Shown here: piece after piece, positions 28,879 through 38,747 of the stretch | Numbering within the stretch: position 1 is the stretch's first letter | Layout: every line of letters begins with the position of its first letter | Assembly: GCA_947494705.1 (NCBI GenBank) | Contig: CANLVN010000003.1 | Location: forward strand, 496,001-560,000 | DNA: 64,000 bases | Reading direction: 5' to 3' | DNA from: an uncultured Erythrobacter sp. | Lineage (GTDB): Bacteria; Pseudomonadota; Alphaproteobacteria; Sphingomonadales; Sphingomonadaceae | Translations under genes and position numbers: made by a program | The notes under the pieces: generated by a model | What the model was told of the DNA's origin: nothing | Database searches by the model: none | The model's input: only the letters and a program-made list of their open reading frames with translations

Positions 28879-29624
28879 CGCTCGCGGTGCAAGGCCTTTC
28901 ACTGACGCGTGGCGCTCGAGCGGTGCTGCACGATGTCGGCGCGAGCCTCGATCCCGGCACCATCACTGCTATTGTCGGCCCGAACGGGGCGGGCAAGTCG
29001 AGCCTGCTGATGACGCTGGCTGGATTGCTCGAACCGGGCGAGGGCAGTGTCGCGCTCGACGGGCAGCCGCTCGCCGATATGCCCGCACGCGCTCGCGCCA
29101 TTGCTCTGGGATATCTCCCGCAGGACGGTGACGTGGCATGGGATGTTGCGGTCGAAACGCTGGTTGCGCTCGGACGAATGCCCTTTGGCGACAATCTGGT
29201 CGAACCGGTTGAGAAGGCGATCGCCGCGCTCGAACTTGGCGATTTGCGCAATCGACCGGTCAGTCGCCTGTCGGGCGGCGAGAAAGCGCGCGTCCTGCTG
29301 GCCCGCGTTTTGGCCGGAGAGCCGCGCTGGGTACTCGCCGACGAGCCGCTGGCCGCTCTCGACCTCGCTCACCAACTGAACCTGATCGGCCATCTGAGGC
29401 GAAGCGCGCGAGGCGGGACCGGCATCGTGATTGTCCTGCACGACCTTGCGCTTGCGATGAACCATGCGGATCGCGTGCTGGTTCTCGACCATGGGACGCT
29501 GGTGGGCGATGGACCACCACAAGACGCCCTGACGCCCGACACGATCAAGCAGGTCTGGGGTGCGCGGGTCGAGTGGCTGGGGAAGGTGGGCCGATACGCG
29601 CTGAGCCTGCAGGATAGCCTCTAA
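28875..29624 (+). CDS. ABC transporter ATP-binding protein, BtuD/FecE type
   Basis: 249 aa from GTG 28875, which overlaps the permease stop (GTGA). An open frame extends far upstream but is only a shadow of the permease gene. Walker A GPNGAGKS at 35-42, Q-loop GYLPQDG, signature LSGGEKARV, Walker B WVLADEPLAALD, and switch His in IVIVLHDLALAMNHAD. Energises the importer formed with the two genes upstream. Confidence 0.95.
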   Translation: MTLAVQGLSLTRGARAVLHDVGASLDPGTITAIVGPNGAGKSSLLMTLAGLLEPGEGSVALDGQPLADMPARARAIALGYLPQDGDVAWDVAVETLVALGRMPFGDNLVEPVEKAIAALELGDLRNRPVSRLSGGEKARVLLARVLAGEPRWVLADEPLAALDLAHQLNLIGHLRRSARGGTGIVIVLHDLALAMNHADRVLVLDHGTLVGDGPPQDALTPDTIKQVWGARVEWLGKVGRYALSLQDSL

Positions 29625-29911
29625 TCGGGCAGACCCCTCCCCGGTCAGGGAATGAGGCCAATCCTAGAGGATCCGCGCGTACCGACCCCTTTAGCCGACA
29701 AGGGCTGCCCCTCGCGACAAACTCAATGCAAGAAGCCATCGATAAAGCTCCGGTGCGACCCGAAGAGCCCGAAGGCCGAGACTCACAAAGAGGACTCAAC
29801 GCTAGGGGAATACCCTAAGTGTACGACTTCATATTTCCTGTACCCCCGAGCGAAGCCCTGAATTGCAGGGGCTTTGGGGTGTTAGCGCGGTTATTTCGCT
29901 TCGCCTTACAC
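29625..29911. other. Intergenic region with a hairpin, no gene
   Basis: No credible coding frame or tRNA was found in these 287 nt between the convergent ABC ATPase and lysozyme genes. One imperfect stem around 29848-29879 (arms AGCCCTG and CAGGGGCT extended by flanking C/G runs) probably stops transcripts from one or both sides, although no T-run is present. Confidence 0.4.
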
Positions 29912-30730
29912 CTAGGAAATGGTCCTGGGATCGCTGTAATCGGCCGCCATGAAGATTTGCGTGCGGCGTTCACTGCGGTGGATCAGGCCCTTGGCGACAT
30001 TACTTTTCGCCGTGGTGTAGTCGAGCTCTTCGGCAATGCCTTGGTAATCGCCCGCGCCGATTGCGGCGTTGAGGCGAGGGCTTTCGTCGGCAGAAACGGT
30101 CCCGATACCGACATTGAAAACCAGATCGACCAGTGCATCGAATTCGTGCTGATTGACAGGCAGATCGCCTACCAGATCGCGCACGCCCTGCTCGGCCTTC
30201 TTGAGGTCCTGTTCGAGAAACTGCATCGCGCGTTGCTTGTCGATGCGGTCGCCGACGCGCAGATTATCCTGCGGCAGGACCAAGTGGCCTACGCCAACGG
30301 TCGGATAACCGGCCACATCGCGATAGACGACATAGCGCACACCTTCTTCTTCGACCATCGCCTGCAGCAAGTCGTCGCTCGCTGACAATGCACTCGCATC
30401 GCGGCGTTCGGACGGGTCGATCGAATGGATCGTATTCTCTGCACCGGCAGGATCGGCCGAAAGGGCGATCTGTGACGCCCCGGCCATCGAGAGGGCGCTG
30501 ATGCCCAGAGCGACGGCGGTCCGCTTGCGACGTCTGCCAAGTGGCCTCGTGCGGGCATTGCCAGCTGGATCGACAATAATATCGCTCCTGCGTCCTCGGA
30601 TCGAATGCCAGCGGTTGCGGAAGGACCTCAGAAATCGCCTGCGCGCGCTGCGCTTCATCTGCTCGATATCGGGAGCACGTTCTGATTGGGGCGCAACATT
30701 GTTGGCGATATAAGCGTCCGCGACAGGCAT
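29912..30730 (-). CDS. GH24 phage-type lysozyme
   Basis: 272 aa. The catalytic pattern of the family is complete: Glu129 (EEEG), Asp138 (YRDVAGYP) and Thr144 in PTVGVGH, spacing E-x8-D-x5-T as in T4/lambdoid lysozymes. The first 120 residues are unusual: an Arg-rich stretch (about 26-70) followed by a hydrophobic helix (TAVALGISALSMAGA, about 71-85), so the enzyme is probably membrane-anchored or exported by a signal-arrest-release route. It is not next to other phage genes. The reading frame stays open upstream of ATG 30730, which has no clear Shine-Dalgarno. Confidence 0.88.
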   Translation of the reverse strand: MPVADAYIANNVAPQSERAPDIEQMKRSARRRFLRSFRNRWHSIRGRRSDIIVDPAGNARTRPLGRRRKRTAVALGISALSMAGASQIALSADPAGAENTIHSIDPSERRDASALSASDDLLQAMVEEEGVRYVVYRDVAGYPTVGVGHLVLPQDNLRVGDRIDKQRAMQFLEQDLKKAEQGVRDLVGDLPVNQHEFDALVDLVFNVGIGTVSADESPRLNAAIGAGDYQGIAEELDYTTAKSNVAKGLIHRSERRTQIFMAADYSDPRTIS

Positions 30731-31157
30731 GTTTGCGACAGCTCGCTTTTCGATTGTCTGGGTGGCGTTGGCATTGGAAGCGATGGTGGATCGTCCTTTC
30801 CTGCCGAACCGTTAGCGGGAAAAAGGACAGGTCTCGTCTTCGATGATCCGCTTCGTGCGGAGAGGTCTGTCTTTTCCACTCGCATCCTTCGTCAGGGCAA
30901 AGGAGCGGTTCGGAAATTGAGTTTCTGCGCGGAATACCGGTAGCCCTGTAGGCTCGGCGGCCTCGGATGGCCTTTCGTCGAACTAACGACGCGTCCGCAA
31001 ATGTTTCTTCAGTCTATCAACGGTTTGAAGGCCAAATCGGTCCACGCTTCATCGTCGAGCAGCCACGGAACGTGGTGAATGCGCCGGGAGCGCGTACGTC
31101 GGGGAAGGGAAATGCGGGAGAGTAGGCCGGTCGGAGGACAGGGCAAATCCGGGCGAA
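30731..31157. other. Intergenic region upstream of the lysozyme gene
   Basis: 427 nt with no supported gene. The minus-strand lysozyme frame continues open for about 26 codons to a TAA near 30811-30813, with a purine-rich AGGAAAGGA about 10 nt before an ATC codon at 30784. No tRNA, repeat or terminator of note was found in the rest. Confidence 0.35.
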
Positions 31158-31505
31158 CTAGCCCCGGCAGTACCGCCAGTCTCCCGCCTCGCACCGCCGT
31201 ATGGCCTCGCGCCATTGCGCCATGCGTCGCTCATAGGCTTCGCGTTCGGCATGGTAAGCGGCGATTTCGTCTTTGTGCCTGCGCTGAGCATCCCAGCCGC
31301 GTGCGTATTCGCCATCACGCCGGTCGACATAGCGTTTCTGTTCGCGATTGAGACGGCGGGTTTCAGCGCGGTCGCGGGCCAGATCCTTGGCGGACAAGCC
31401 TCTGCAATCGTCGGGGTTGCACGCGAGCGCGGGCGCAGGAGAGGTGGCGCTTATGCCGATAATGAGCGAGGCGATTGCGGTGGTGATGGAAGGCAGGATG
31501 CGCAT
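31158..31505 (-). CDS. Small exported charged protein, unknown function
   Basis: 115 aa from ATG 31505, preceded by AAGGGA; an earlier in-frame codon would add 18 residues with no support. A signal peptide ([20 protein letters not shown]...ALA) ends near residue 28. The mature part has four cysteines (CNPDDC near the start; [11 protein letters not shown] at the end) and an Arg/Glu/Tyr-rich helix between. The paired cysteines suggest a disulfide-stabilised periplasmic protein. No family recognised. Confidence 0.7.
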   Translation of the reverse strand: MRILPSITTAIASLIIGISATSPAPALACNPDDCRGLSAKDLARDRAETRRLNREQKRYVDRRDGEYARGWDAQRRHKDEIAAYHAEREAYERRMAQWREAIRRCEAGDWRYCRG

Positions 31506-31961
31506 GCGGTGTCCCTTCTTGCGAGCAGTGTTGTCCGTGTTTTCCACCGCGCACGACAATAGCGCGAAACCCTAAGAATGCATTGCTTCCGCGACGCGGA
31601 TGGTCGCAGATGGGCGGCGTCTGGTCGACGGGACCGGCTTGTGTTGCGCACGTGCAACCTGTGGCAGATGCGGGGCGGGTAACCCGCCTGATCCTGTGTC
31701 TTCGCAAATTTTTCCCCGCCGCCTGAGCCTGCAAAAATGTTCACTGTGGCTGCGTTATCAGGGTTAACCATGCACTCGCCCTTCGCGACCTGCCTTTTTC
31801 TGTAAGGTGTGACGTGTGACCGCGGGATCCTGCGTTGAGGGCACCATCTGCGTGCCCACGCGTTGAATTTTGGTCCCTCCAATCCCACGTCATTGCGAAC
31901 CGCGGCGCACCCATTTGGCGCCCCTTTACATCTACGAACATTTGCGGAACAAAGCTGCCCC
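31506..31961 (+). other. uvrA upstream region
   Basis: 456 nt without a supported gene, divergent between the small exported protein and uvrA. It contains the LexA box annotated separately and an 8-mer TTAACCAT at 31764-31771 that matches a CtrA half-site. The promoter of uvrA must lie here; no clear -35/-10 pair could be fixed by eye. Confidence 0.5.
31936..31950 (+). promoter_or_regulatory. LexA (SOS) box of uvrA
   Basis: GAACATTTGCGGAAC fits GAAC-N7-GAAC exactly, the reverse complement of GTTC-N7-GTTC, the LexA site established in alphaproteobacteria. It ends 11 nt before the uvrA ATG, a position that would block initiation or early elongation. This predicts induction of uvrA by DNA damage. 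Confidence 0.85.
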
Positions 31962-34889
<2,928 letters not shown>

Positions 34890-34948
34890 TCTGCAAAGGA
34901 ATTTAAAGGCTTTTCTGCGATTTGCCCTTCGACAAACGGAGGGTCGTT

Positions 34949-35263
34949 ATGGGAACTCAGGTGCCGAAATGGCTGGGGCTGGGCGTCATGATCGTGGGCG
35001 TACCAATGGTCCTGATGGATGCAGCAAGCGTAAGCGGTGAGCTTAACGAGCTCGACAAGAACTCCAGCACACGCGAAGCGCGCTTTGACAACTGCATCGC
35101 CAAGACGTCTGGTTTCGGCGTCCACCCGAAAAAGCAGGTCGAAATGTGCAACTGCATCGTAGACAAGTCCGAAGCTCGCGGAGTTACCGGAAAATACGGC
35201 AGCTACGACGAGGAAGGCCTCGAGGCGGTTGTGAAATCTTGTTCTTGGGAAGTCGGACTTTGA
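34949..35263 (+). CDS. Small orphan protein with N-terminal membrane segment
   Basis: 104 aa from ATG 34949, with GGAGGG upstream. The N-terminus (VPKWLGLGVMIVGVPMVLMDAASV) is a signal anchor or signal peptide. The mature part carries four cysteines, including CNCIVDKSEA, spaced like a small secreted helical domain (C-x20-C-x-C). No family recognised. It is enclosed by the uvrA 3' end and the decayed second copy of that end, so it was probably carried in with the rearrangement. Confidence 0.65.
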   Translation: MGTQVPKWLGLGVMIVGVPMVLMDAASVSGELNELDKNSSTREARFDNCIAKTSGFGVHPKKQVEMCNCIVDKSEARGVTGKYGSYDEEGLEAVVKSCSWEVGL

Positions 35264-35271
35264 CCTAGCTG

Positions 35272-35397
35272 CTGCGCGGCGGTGAGATTCTGGCCGAGGG
35301 GACGCCGTAGGACGCGGCCGAGGTTGAACGGTCGTTCACGGGGGCGTATCTGAAGCCGATGTTGGATAAAGCCGGCGCGAAGGAGGCGGCGGAGTAG
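35272..35397 (+). pseudogene. Decayed duplicate of the uvrA 3' end
   Basis: Read in frame, this stretch gives LRGGEILAEGTP, a stop (TAG 35308-35310), then [18 protein letters not shown] and a tail ending KEAAE with TAG 35395-35397. The real uvrA ends [20 protein letters not shown]...[11 protein letters not shown]...KEAAE. Base identity to 34771-34889 is high apart from the last about 25 nt, where this copy has a slightly longer tail. It cannot make a protein on its own. It marks a duplication, or insertion with repair, at the end of uvrA. Confidence 0.9.
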
Positions 35398-35442
35398 ATG
35401 AAATTGATAGTATCATCTCTAAGGAAGATTTAAACGCCTCTC

Positions 35443-35958
35443 ATGCTAAGCGTTTTCGCTCGCCTTCTTCTGACCGTTACGGCACTTTCGCCGGTTCTTT
35501 TGACATATGGGTTTACGCTATTCGGTTCTGATGCGGGCCTTGCGGCGTTGTTTATAATAGGGGCAGTATTTCTAGCGTTTCTATGTGTGGAGCTCCTACA
35601 AAAGTCGGAGGATGGGCTTGAGGAAGTGAGTGTTGATATACAAAGTGTAGAGGCCGCTGACCGAGAGAATATCGCGTTTCTCCTACTCTATATCTCACCA
35701 CTTTTCACTGGTTCGGTGTTGGACTTAAACTGGGATATTTGGCTCCCGGTATTGCTTGTTTTCGGCGCCGTTGTGGCTACCGGCTACAATTACCACTTTA
35801 GTCCCTTGCTTGGTGTATTTAGGTGGCATGCATACAAGGTGTCCACAAAAGGGGGGATAACCTATGTTTTGCTTACGAAACGCCAGTTGCGCAGGGCCTT
35901 GGGAAAGGTGACTGTAAGACAGTTAACAGAGTACGTCCTTATCGAATTTAAGAGGTAG
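35443..35958 (+). CDS. kwaA: KwaA-like membrane protein of a Kiwa anti-phage system
   Basis: 171 aa with four predicted transmembrane helices (about 5-27, 31-52, 77-93, 99-115) and a soluble C-terminal part. The sequence after TM4 (YNYHFSPLLGVFRWHAYKV...YVLLTKR) resembles the region seen in KwaA proteins. In Kiwa, KwaA is the membrane sensor that detects phage injection and works with KwaB. The partner gene follows after 2 nt. Base composition is visibly lower in G+C than the flanks. Only a distant AAGGA precedes the start. Called from architecture and partner; remote similarity was not computed. Confidence 0.72.
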   Translation: MLSVFARLLLTVTALSPVLLTYGFTLFGSDAGLAALFIIGAVFLAFLCVELLQKSEDGLEEVSVDIQSVEAADRENIAFLLLYISPLFTGSVLDLNWDIWLPVLLVFGAVVATGYNYHFSPLLGVFRWHAYKVSTKGGITYVLLTKRQLRRALGKVTVRQLTEYVLIEFKR

Positions 35959-35960
35959 AG

Positions 35961-36827
35961 ATGCCGAATAATCTTTTTGCTCTGGTAGGCGACAGGCGTG
36001 AAGTGGACGTCCGGCGCGTGCAGGTGAGTGCTGATATTCAGGGTCAACTATCGGGCTTATTCTTTGCTTACGAAGAAAAGTTCTTTGAAGGCATTGATGA
36101 GGAGGTCGAGTTTTCGCATTCTTGGAAAGCGGACGAAGATCAGCTTTTCTATATTCTCGACAATGAGCAGGCAGAAGAGATTTCGGCGCGAATTTCTGGC
36201 GGCGCGCTTGAATTCGAAGCGATTGACCCTGCAAATTTTCAAAATGAGAATGTGCGCGCTCTAATATTCTCCCCCAACGACGACGGAAGGTATCTAGTTC
36301 AGTATTTTTATGCCTCACAGCATTTGTCGAGGCGCGGTTTCACCCTGTTTTATGATGGGGATACTTTCACGAAATTTGAAGAGCCCGGTTTCTCGATAGG
36401 AAGAAAGCTAGATTTAGTTTTTGAGAATGGCCGCCTGAAATTCAAAAACTTCAATATCGCAAAGCGCGTCTTTGATGTTCTCGGCAATTACACCGAAGCT
36501 TCAGATGAGCAGATAGATGCGTTTGCGCAGATCGAAGCCATCCATATCGAAGATGTCGAAGCATTTAAGGGAATGCTCAATCAAACGACTAGGAGACTGG
36601 TTTCCGCGATTGCAGCTGAAGGAACTCTAGAGAATACACCTGTAGAAGATATAGTCGAGAGTGGCGAAGGGTTGGGACTCGCTATCGCCGTCGCCGACGG
36701 TCGTATTGTTCTCCCGACTGAAAAATCGCTACTCAAACATTTGCTTCGGTTTTTAGATCATGGCGTTTATGCGTCTCCGCTGGCTGCGGATCGGAGGTTT
36801 ATCGCGAACTCGAAAATGAGTTTTTGA
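35961..36827 (+). CDS. kwaB: KwaB-like DUF4868 protein of a Kiwa anti-phage system
   Basis: 288 aa, soluble, no signal peptide; close to the about 315 aa of the E. coli protein. The hallmark DUF4868 segment is RKLDLVFENGRLKFKNF (about 148-164), followed by the helix KRVFDVLGNY and a helical C-terminus. In Kiwa, KwaB is the effector that binds DNA at the membrane complex and stops phage replication and late transcription. AAGAGG overlaps the end of kwaA, so the two are translated together. One sampled line (36241-36300) has 28 G+C of 60, against 41 of 60 in uvrA (34201-34260), which suggests horizontal acquisition. Confidence 0.8.
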   Translation: MPNNLFALVGDRREVDVRRVQVSADIQGQLSGLFFAYEEKFFEGIDEEVEFSHSWKADEDQLFYILDNEQAEEISARISGGALEFEAIDPANFQNENVRALIFSPNDDGRYLVQYFYASQHLSRRGFTLFYDGDTFTKFEEPGFSIGRKLDLVFENGRLKFKNFNIAKRVFDVLGNYTEASDEQIDAFAQIEAIHIEDVEAFKGMLNQTTRRLVSAIAAEGTLENTPVEDIVESGEGLGLAIAVADGRIVLPTEKSLLKHLLRFLDHGVYASPLAADRRFIANSKMSF

Positions 36828-36861
36828 GTAAGCGCTTTCTCCTTCCTACACCCGCAATCTG

Positions 36862-36896
36862 TATAACTGACCCGGCTCCTCTAACTGCACAGGAGC
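36862..36896 (+). promoter_or_regulatory. TATAACT box and Shine-Dalgarno-sequestering hairpin (copy A)
   Basis: A -10-like TATAACT at 36862-36868 is followed by GCTCCT (36875-36880) pairing with AGGAGC (36891-36896) around a 10-nt loop containing GCAC. The 3' arm is the Shine-Dalgarno of the 54-aa gene at 36902. The same layout recurs at 37872-37907. Confidence 0.55.
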
Positions 36897-36901
36897 TTCC
36901 C

Positions 36902-37066
36902 ATGTCCAATTCCGCCAACCGCCCGCCGCTTTCGCGCTATCGCTCGGCTGCGAACTCTGCCTTGGGGATGGCTTGTCAGAATGAGTGGCAGGTGCACCTC
37001 GATGCGGGGCGCATTGGGAAGCGTGCTCCCATGACGTTCGAGCAGCGGCTTCAGTTGATCCAGTAG
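36902..37066 (+). CDS. Small orphan protein, 54 aa
   Basis: Starts MSNSANRPPLSRYRSAANSA and ends FEQRLQLIQ; rich in Arg, Ser and Ala, with no membrane segment. ATG 36902 is chosen because AGGAG sits 6 nt upstream, inside a hairpin. An earlier frame start near 36824 overlaps kwaB and lacks support. No family recognised. A perfect 7-bp stem (37079-37100) after the stop may be its terminator, though the T-run is missing. Confidence 0.55.
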   Translation: MSNSANRPPLSRYRSAANSALGMACQNEWQVHLDAGRIGKRAPMTFEQRLQLIQ

Positions 37067-37242
37067 CAAATCACCCTTTCCGGCGGGTGGTTACGCCGGA
37101 GCTGGGGCGGTTTTGAGAGGTCGCCGCTAAGGCACGGCTTCGTTGTTTCCTGACCGAACTATCTCAAACGCTTGCCATCCTTCCGCTGCCTAACTAACCA
37201 GCCCCCTTCGCCCTCAGCCGGCGGAGAGAAAGGCTGAATTCC

Positions 37243-37383
37243 ATGAACCATAAACGTCGCCGTCCGCGCAATGCGCGGGCTGGATGCAAGTTGTGCAAGC
37301 CGTGGAAGTGCAACGGCTTTCGCACCGAACGTGTCGGTGGAGAGCGGTTCTCCGATCACAAACGCCGCGTCTTCGTTTCCTGA
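37243..37383 (+). CDS. Small basic CxxC protein, 46 aa
   Basis: Encodes a protein opening MNHKRRRPRNARAGCKLCKP and ending HKRRVFVS. It has a CKLC pair plus a third Cys (KCNG) and about one-third Arg/Lys. GGAGAGAAAGG lies upstream of ATG 37243. The start KRRRP.NARAGC.xCKP is a pattern I associate with small nucleic-acid-binding-like proteins of alphaproteobacteria, often near mobile genes, but no function is established. Too short for many gene finders. Confidence 0.65.
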   Translation: MNHKRRRPRNARAGCKLCKPWKCNGFRTERVGGERFSDHKRRVFVS

Positions 37384-37441
37384 TGGCCCGCCCATTCGCT
37401 CACAACGCTATCTAATTCGCGGCAAAGCTGTAGGGCGGGGG

Positions 37442-37804
37442 ATGGCTTTTGTTTCCGACACGCTTCGCCCGCGCCTGCGCGCCACCTCCACCATTCCTGC
37501 CAGAGCGGGGTGGGGGATGCTGGTTGCCGGGGCGGCGGTGCTGCTTTCCGGGTGCAGCGATCTTGCCGATCCGCGCGATTACGGGGGCGGGGCCGCTGGA
37601 CAGGCGGTTGCGCAATGCATCGCCCGGACCGAAGACGACAATTCCTCGCTCTCCCGCGAAGAGGCGGGGCGGCTGTGCACCTGCCTGACCGAGCGCATCG
37701 AGGCCGGGACGGAAGATCCGATCTCCAACGGCAGCGTCGACCGCGCCGAAACGCAGCGCGCCCTGTTGCGCTGCGCCGCCGACCTGGAGATCGAGGTCGG
37801 TTGA
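37442..37804 (+). CDS. Small lipoprotein, unknown function
   Basis: 120 aa from ATG 37442; ATG 37517 is an alternative. The lipobox LLSGC predicts acylation at Cys38 and surface or outer-membrane attachment. The mature part has three more cysteines (AQCIARTEDD, RLCTCL, LLRCAAD) within a compact helical domain of about 75 residues. Those Cys-spaced helices resemble the 34949 protein in style, but homology is not claimed. No family recognised. Confidence 0.65.
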   Translation: MAFVSDTLRPRLRATSTIPARAGWGMLVAGAAVLLSGCSDLADPRDYGGGAAGQAVAQCIARTEDDNSSLSREEAGRLCTCLTERIEAGTEDPISNGSVDRAETQRALLRCAADLEIEVG

Positions 37805-37871
37805 TCCGGGCAAGGGGGTATGACGGGGAACAGGCGCGCTCGGGCGCGATTTTCCTACCCGGCGCAAATCC

Positions 37872-37907
37872 TATAACTGGGCCGGTTCCTGTTTGCACAA
37901 AGGAACC
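37872..37907 (+). promoter_or_regulatory. TATAACT box and Shine-Dalgarno-sequestering hairpin (copy B)
   Basis: TATAACT at 37872-37878, then GGTTCCT (37884-37890) pairs with AGGAACC (37901-37907) around a 10-nt loop containing GCAC. The 3' arm carries the ribosome-binding site of the gene at 37914. It has the same order and loop length as copy A about 1 kb upstream. Confidence 0.55.
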
Positions 37908-37913
37908 ACCGGT

Positions 37914-38735
37914 ATGAACGCGCCCACCACCATTATCGAGCATCCCGCTTTCGACGATACCACCGCGACATCCGCGCGCGGGCATTTCACGCGGCTGACC
38001 CCCAATCGCCAGCGCGACTTCCTGCGCAGCCTACAGACCTTCGGCAATGTGCGCCTCGCGTGCAAGACGGCCTGCGTTTCGGCGCAGACCGCCTATCGCG
38101 CGCGGCGGGCTTCGCGTGGATTTGCGCTGGCATGGGATGCGGCGCTGGTCGCGGCGAGGGCTCATGCCGAGGCGACGCTGGCCGACCGCGCGATCAACGG
38201 GGTCGAAGAGGCGGTCTATTACCACGGTGAGGAGGTTGCGCGGCGGCGGCGCTATGACTCGCGGCTGTTGCTGGCGCATCTGGCGCGGCTCGACCGACTG
38301 GAGGAGCGCGAGGAGGTGAGCGCGGCGCTGCCGCTGCTCGACGCGGCGGTCGATGCGCTGGATGACGGGGAGGAGGGTGCCGATCTCGACGCGCTGCTGC
38401 TGGAGCCGACGCGGGCGGCGTTAAATCCCCAGGACAGTGTTCCAGGTGTTCCATCCTGTAGGACTTGGGAATGCGAGGAGGCTGCGACGATCGAGGAGCG
38501 GCTATGCGCGATGGAGGCGGCGCGGCCGGCGCATTCGCCGACCCTGCGAGCCTTCATCGAGACGCTGCAATGGGCCGATGTCGACATCGGCGCGATCGAG
38601 GCGGCGCAGCTGGCGGCCTTCGAAGCGGGCGAGGCGGACTGGTGGAAGGCGATGCCTGCCGGGATGGAGGACGCTCTGCCGCCGGTATGGGCTGCGGCGT
38701 CGGGTGCGGGTGAGGGGGGTGGGGCCGGACTGTAG
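37914..38735 (+). CDS. Orphan protein with terminase-small-subunit-like HTH
   Basis: 273 aa from ATG 37914. An N-terminal helix-turn-helix-like segment (about 30-60: RQRDFLRSLQTFGNVRLACK then CVSAQTAYRARRASRGFALAWDAAL) resembles homeodomain-like phage terminase small subunits or related DNA-binding proteins. The rest is Ala/Glu/Leu-rich helix with no recognised fold. The coding sequence contains one copy of a 35-bp dispersed repeat (38429-38463). No terminase large subunit or other phage genes are next to it, so a host regulator is equally possible. Confidence 0.6.
   Translation: MNAPTTIIEHPAFDDTTATSARGHFTRLTPNRQRDFLRSLQTFGNVRLACKTACVSAQTAYRARRASRGFALAWDAALVAARAHAEATLADRAINGVEEAVYYHGEEVARRRRYDSRLLLAHLARLDRLEEREEVSAALPLLDAAVDALDDGEEGADLDALLLEPTRAALNPQDSVPGVPSCRTWECEEAATIEERLCAMEAARPAHSPTLRAFIETLQWADVDIGAIEAAQLAAFEAGEADWWKAMPAGMEDALPPVWAAASGAGEGGGAGL
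38429..38463 (+). repeat. Dispersed repeat, copy 1 (inside a coding sequence)
   Basis: A 35-bp element, identical at 33 of 35 positions to the reverse complement of 48520-48554. It contains two tandem GTGTTCCA units separated by one base, ending in the small palindrome TCCTGTAGGA. This copy is read in frame inside the gene at 37914. Confidence 0.8.
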
Positions 38736-38747
38736 CCGGCGGGCCAG

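Noticed and set aside
29912..30730. Prophage lysis cassette
   Set aside because: The GH24 enzyme stands alone: no holin, spanin or other phage genes lie nearby, and it has a basic N-terminus with a membrane helix as in host enzymes.
34890..36900. Integrase-mediated island with att sites at a tRNA
   Set aside because: No integrase gene and no tRNA gene were found. The only flanking duplication is the uvrA tail, so the boundary mechanism is left open.
37914..38735. Phage terminase small subunit within a prophage
   Set aside because: Only an HTH-like segment is similar, and no large terminase, portal or other phage genes surround it.
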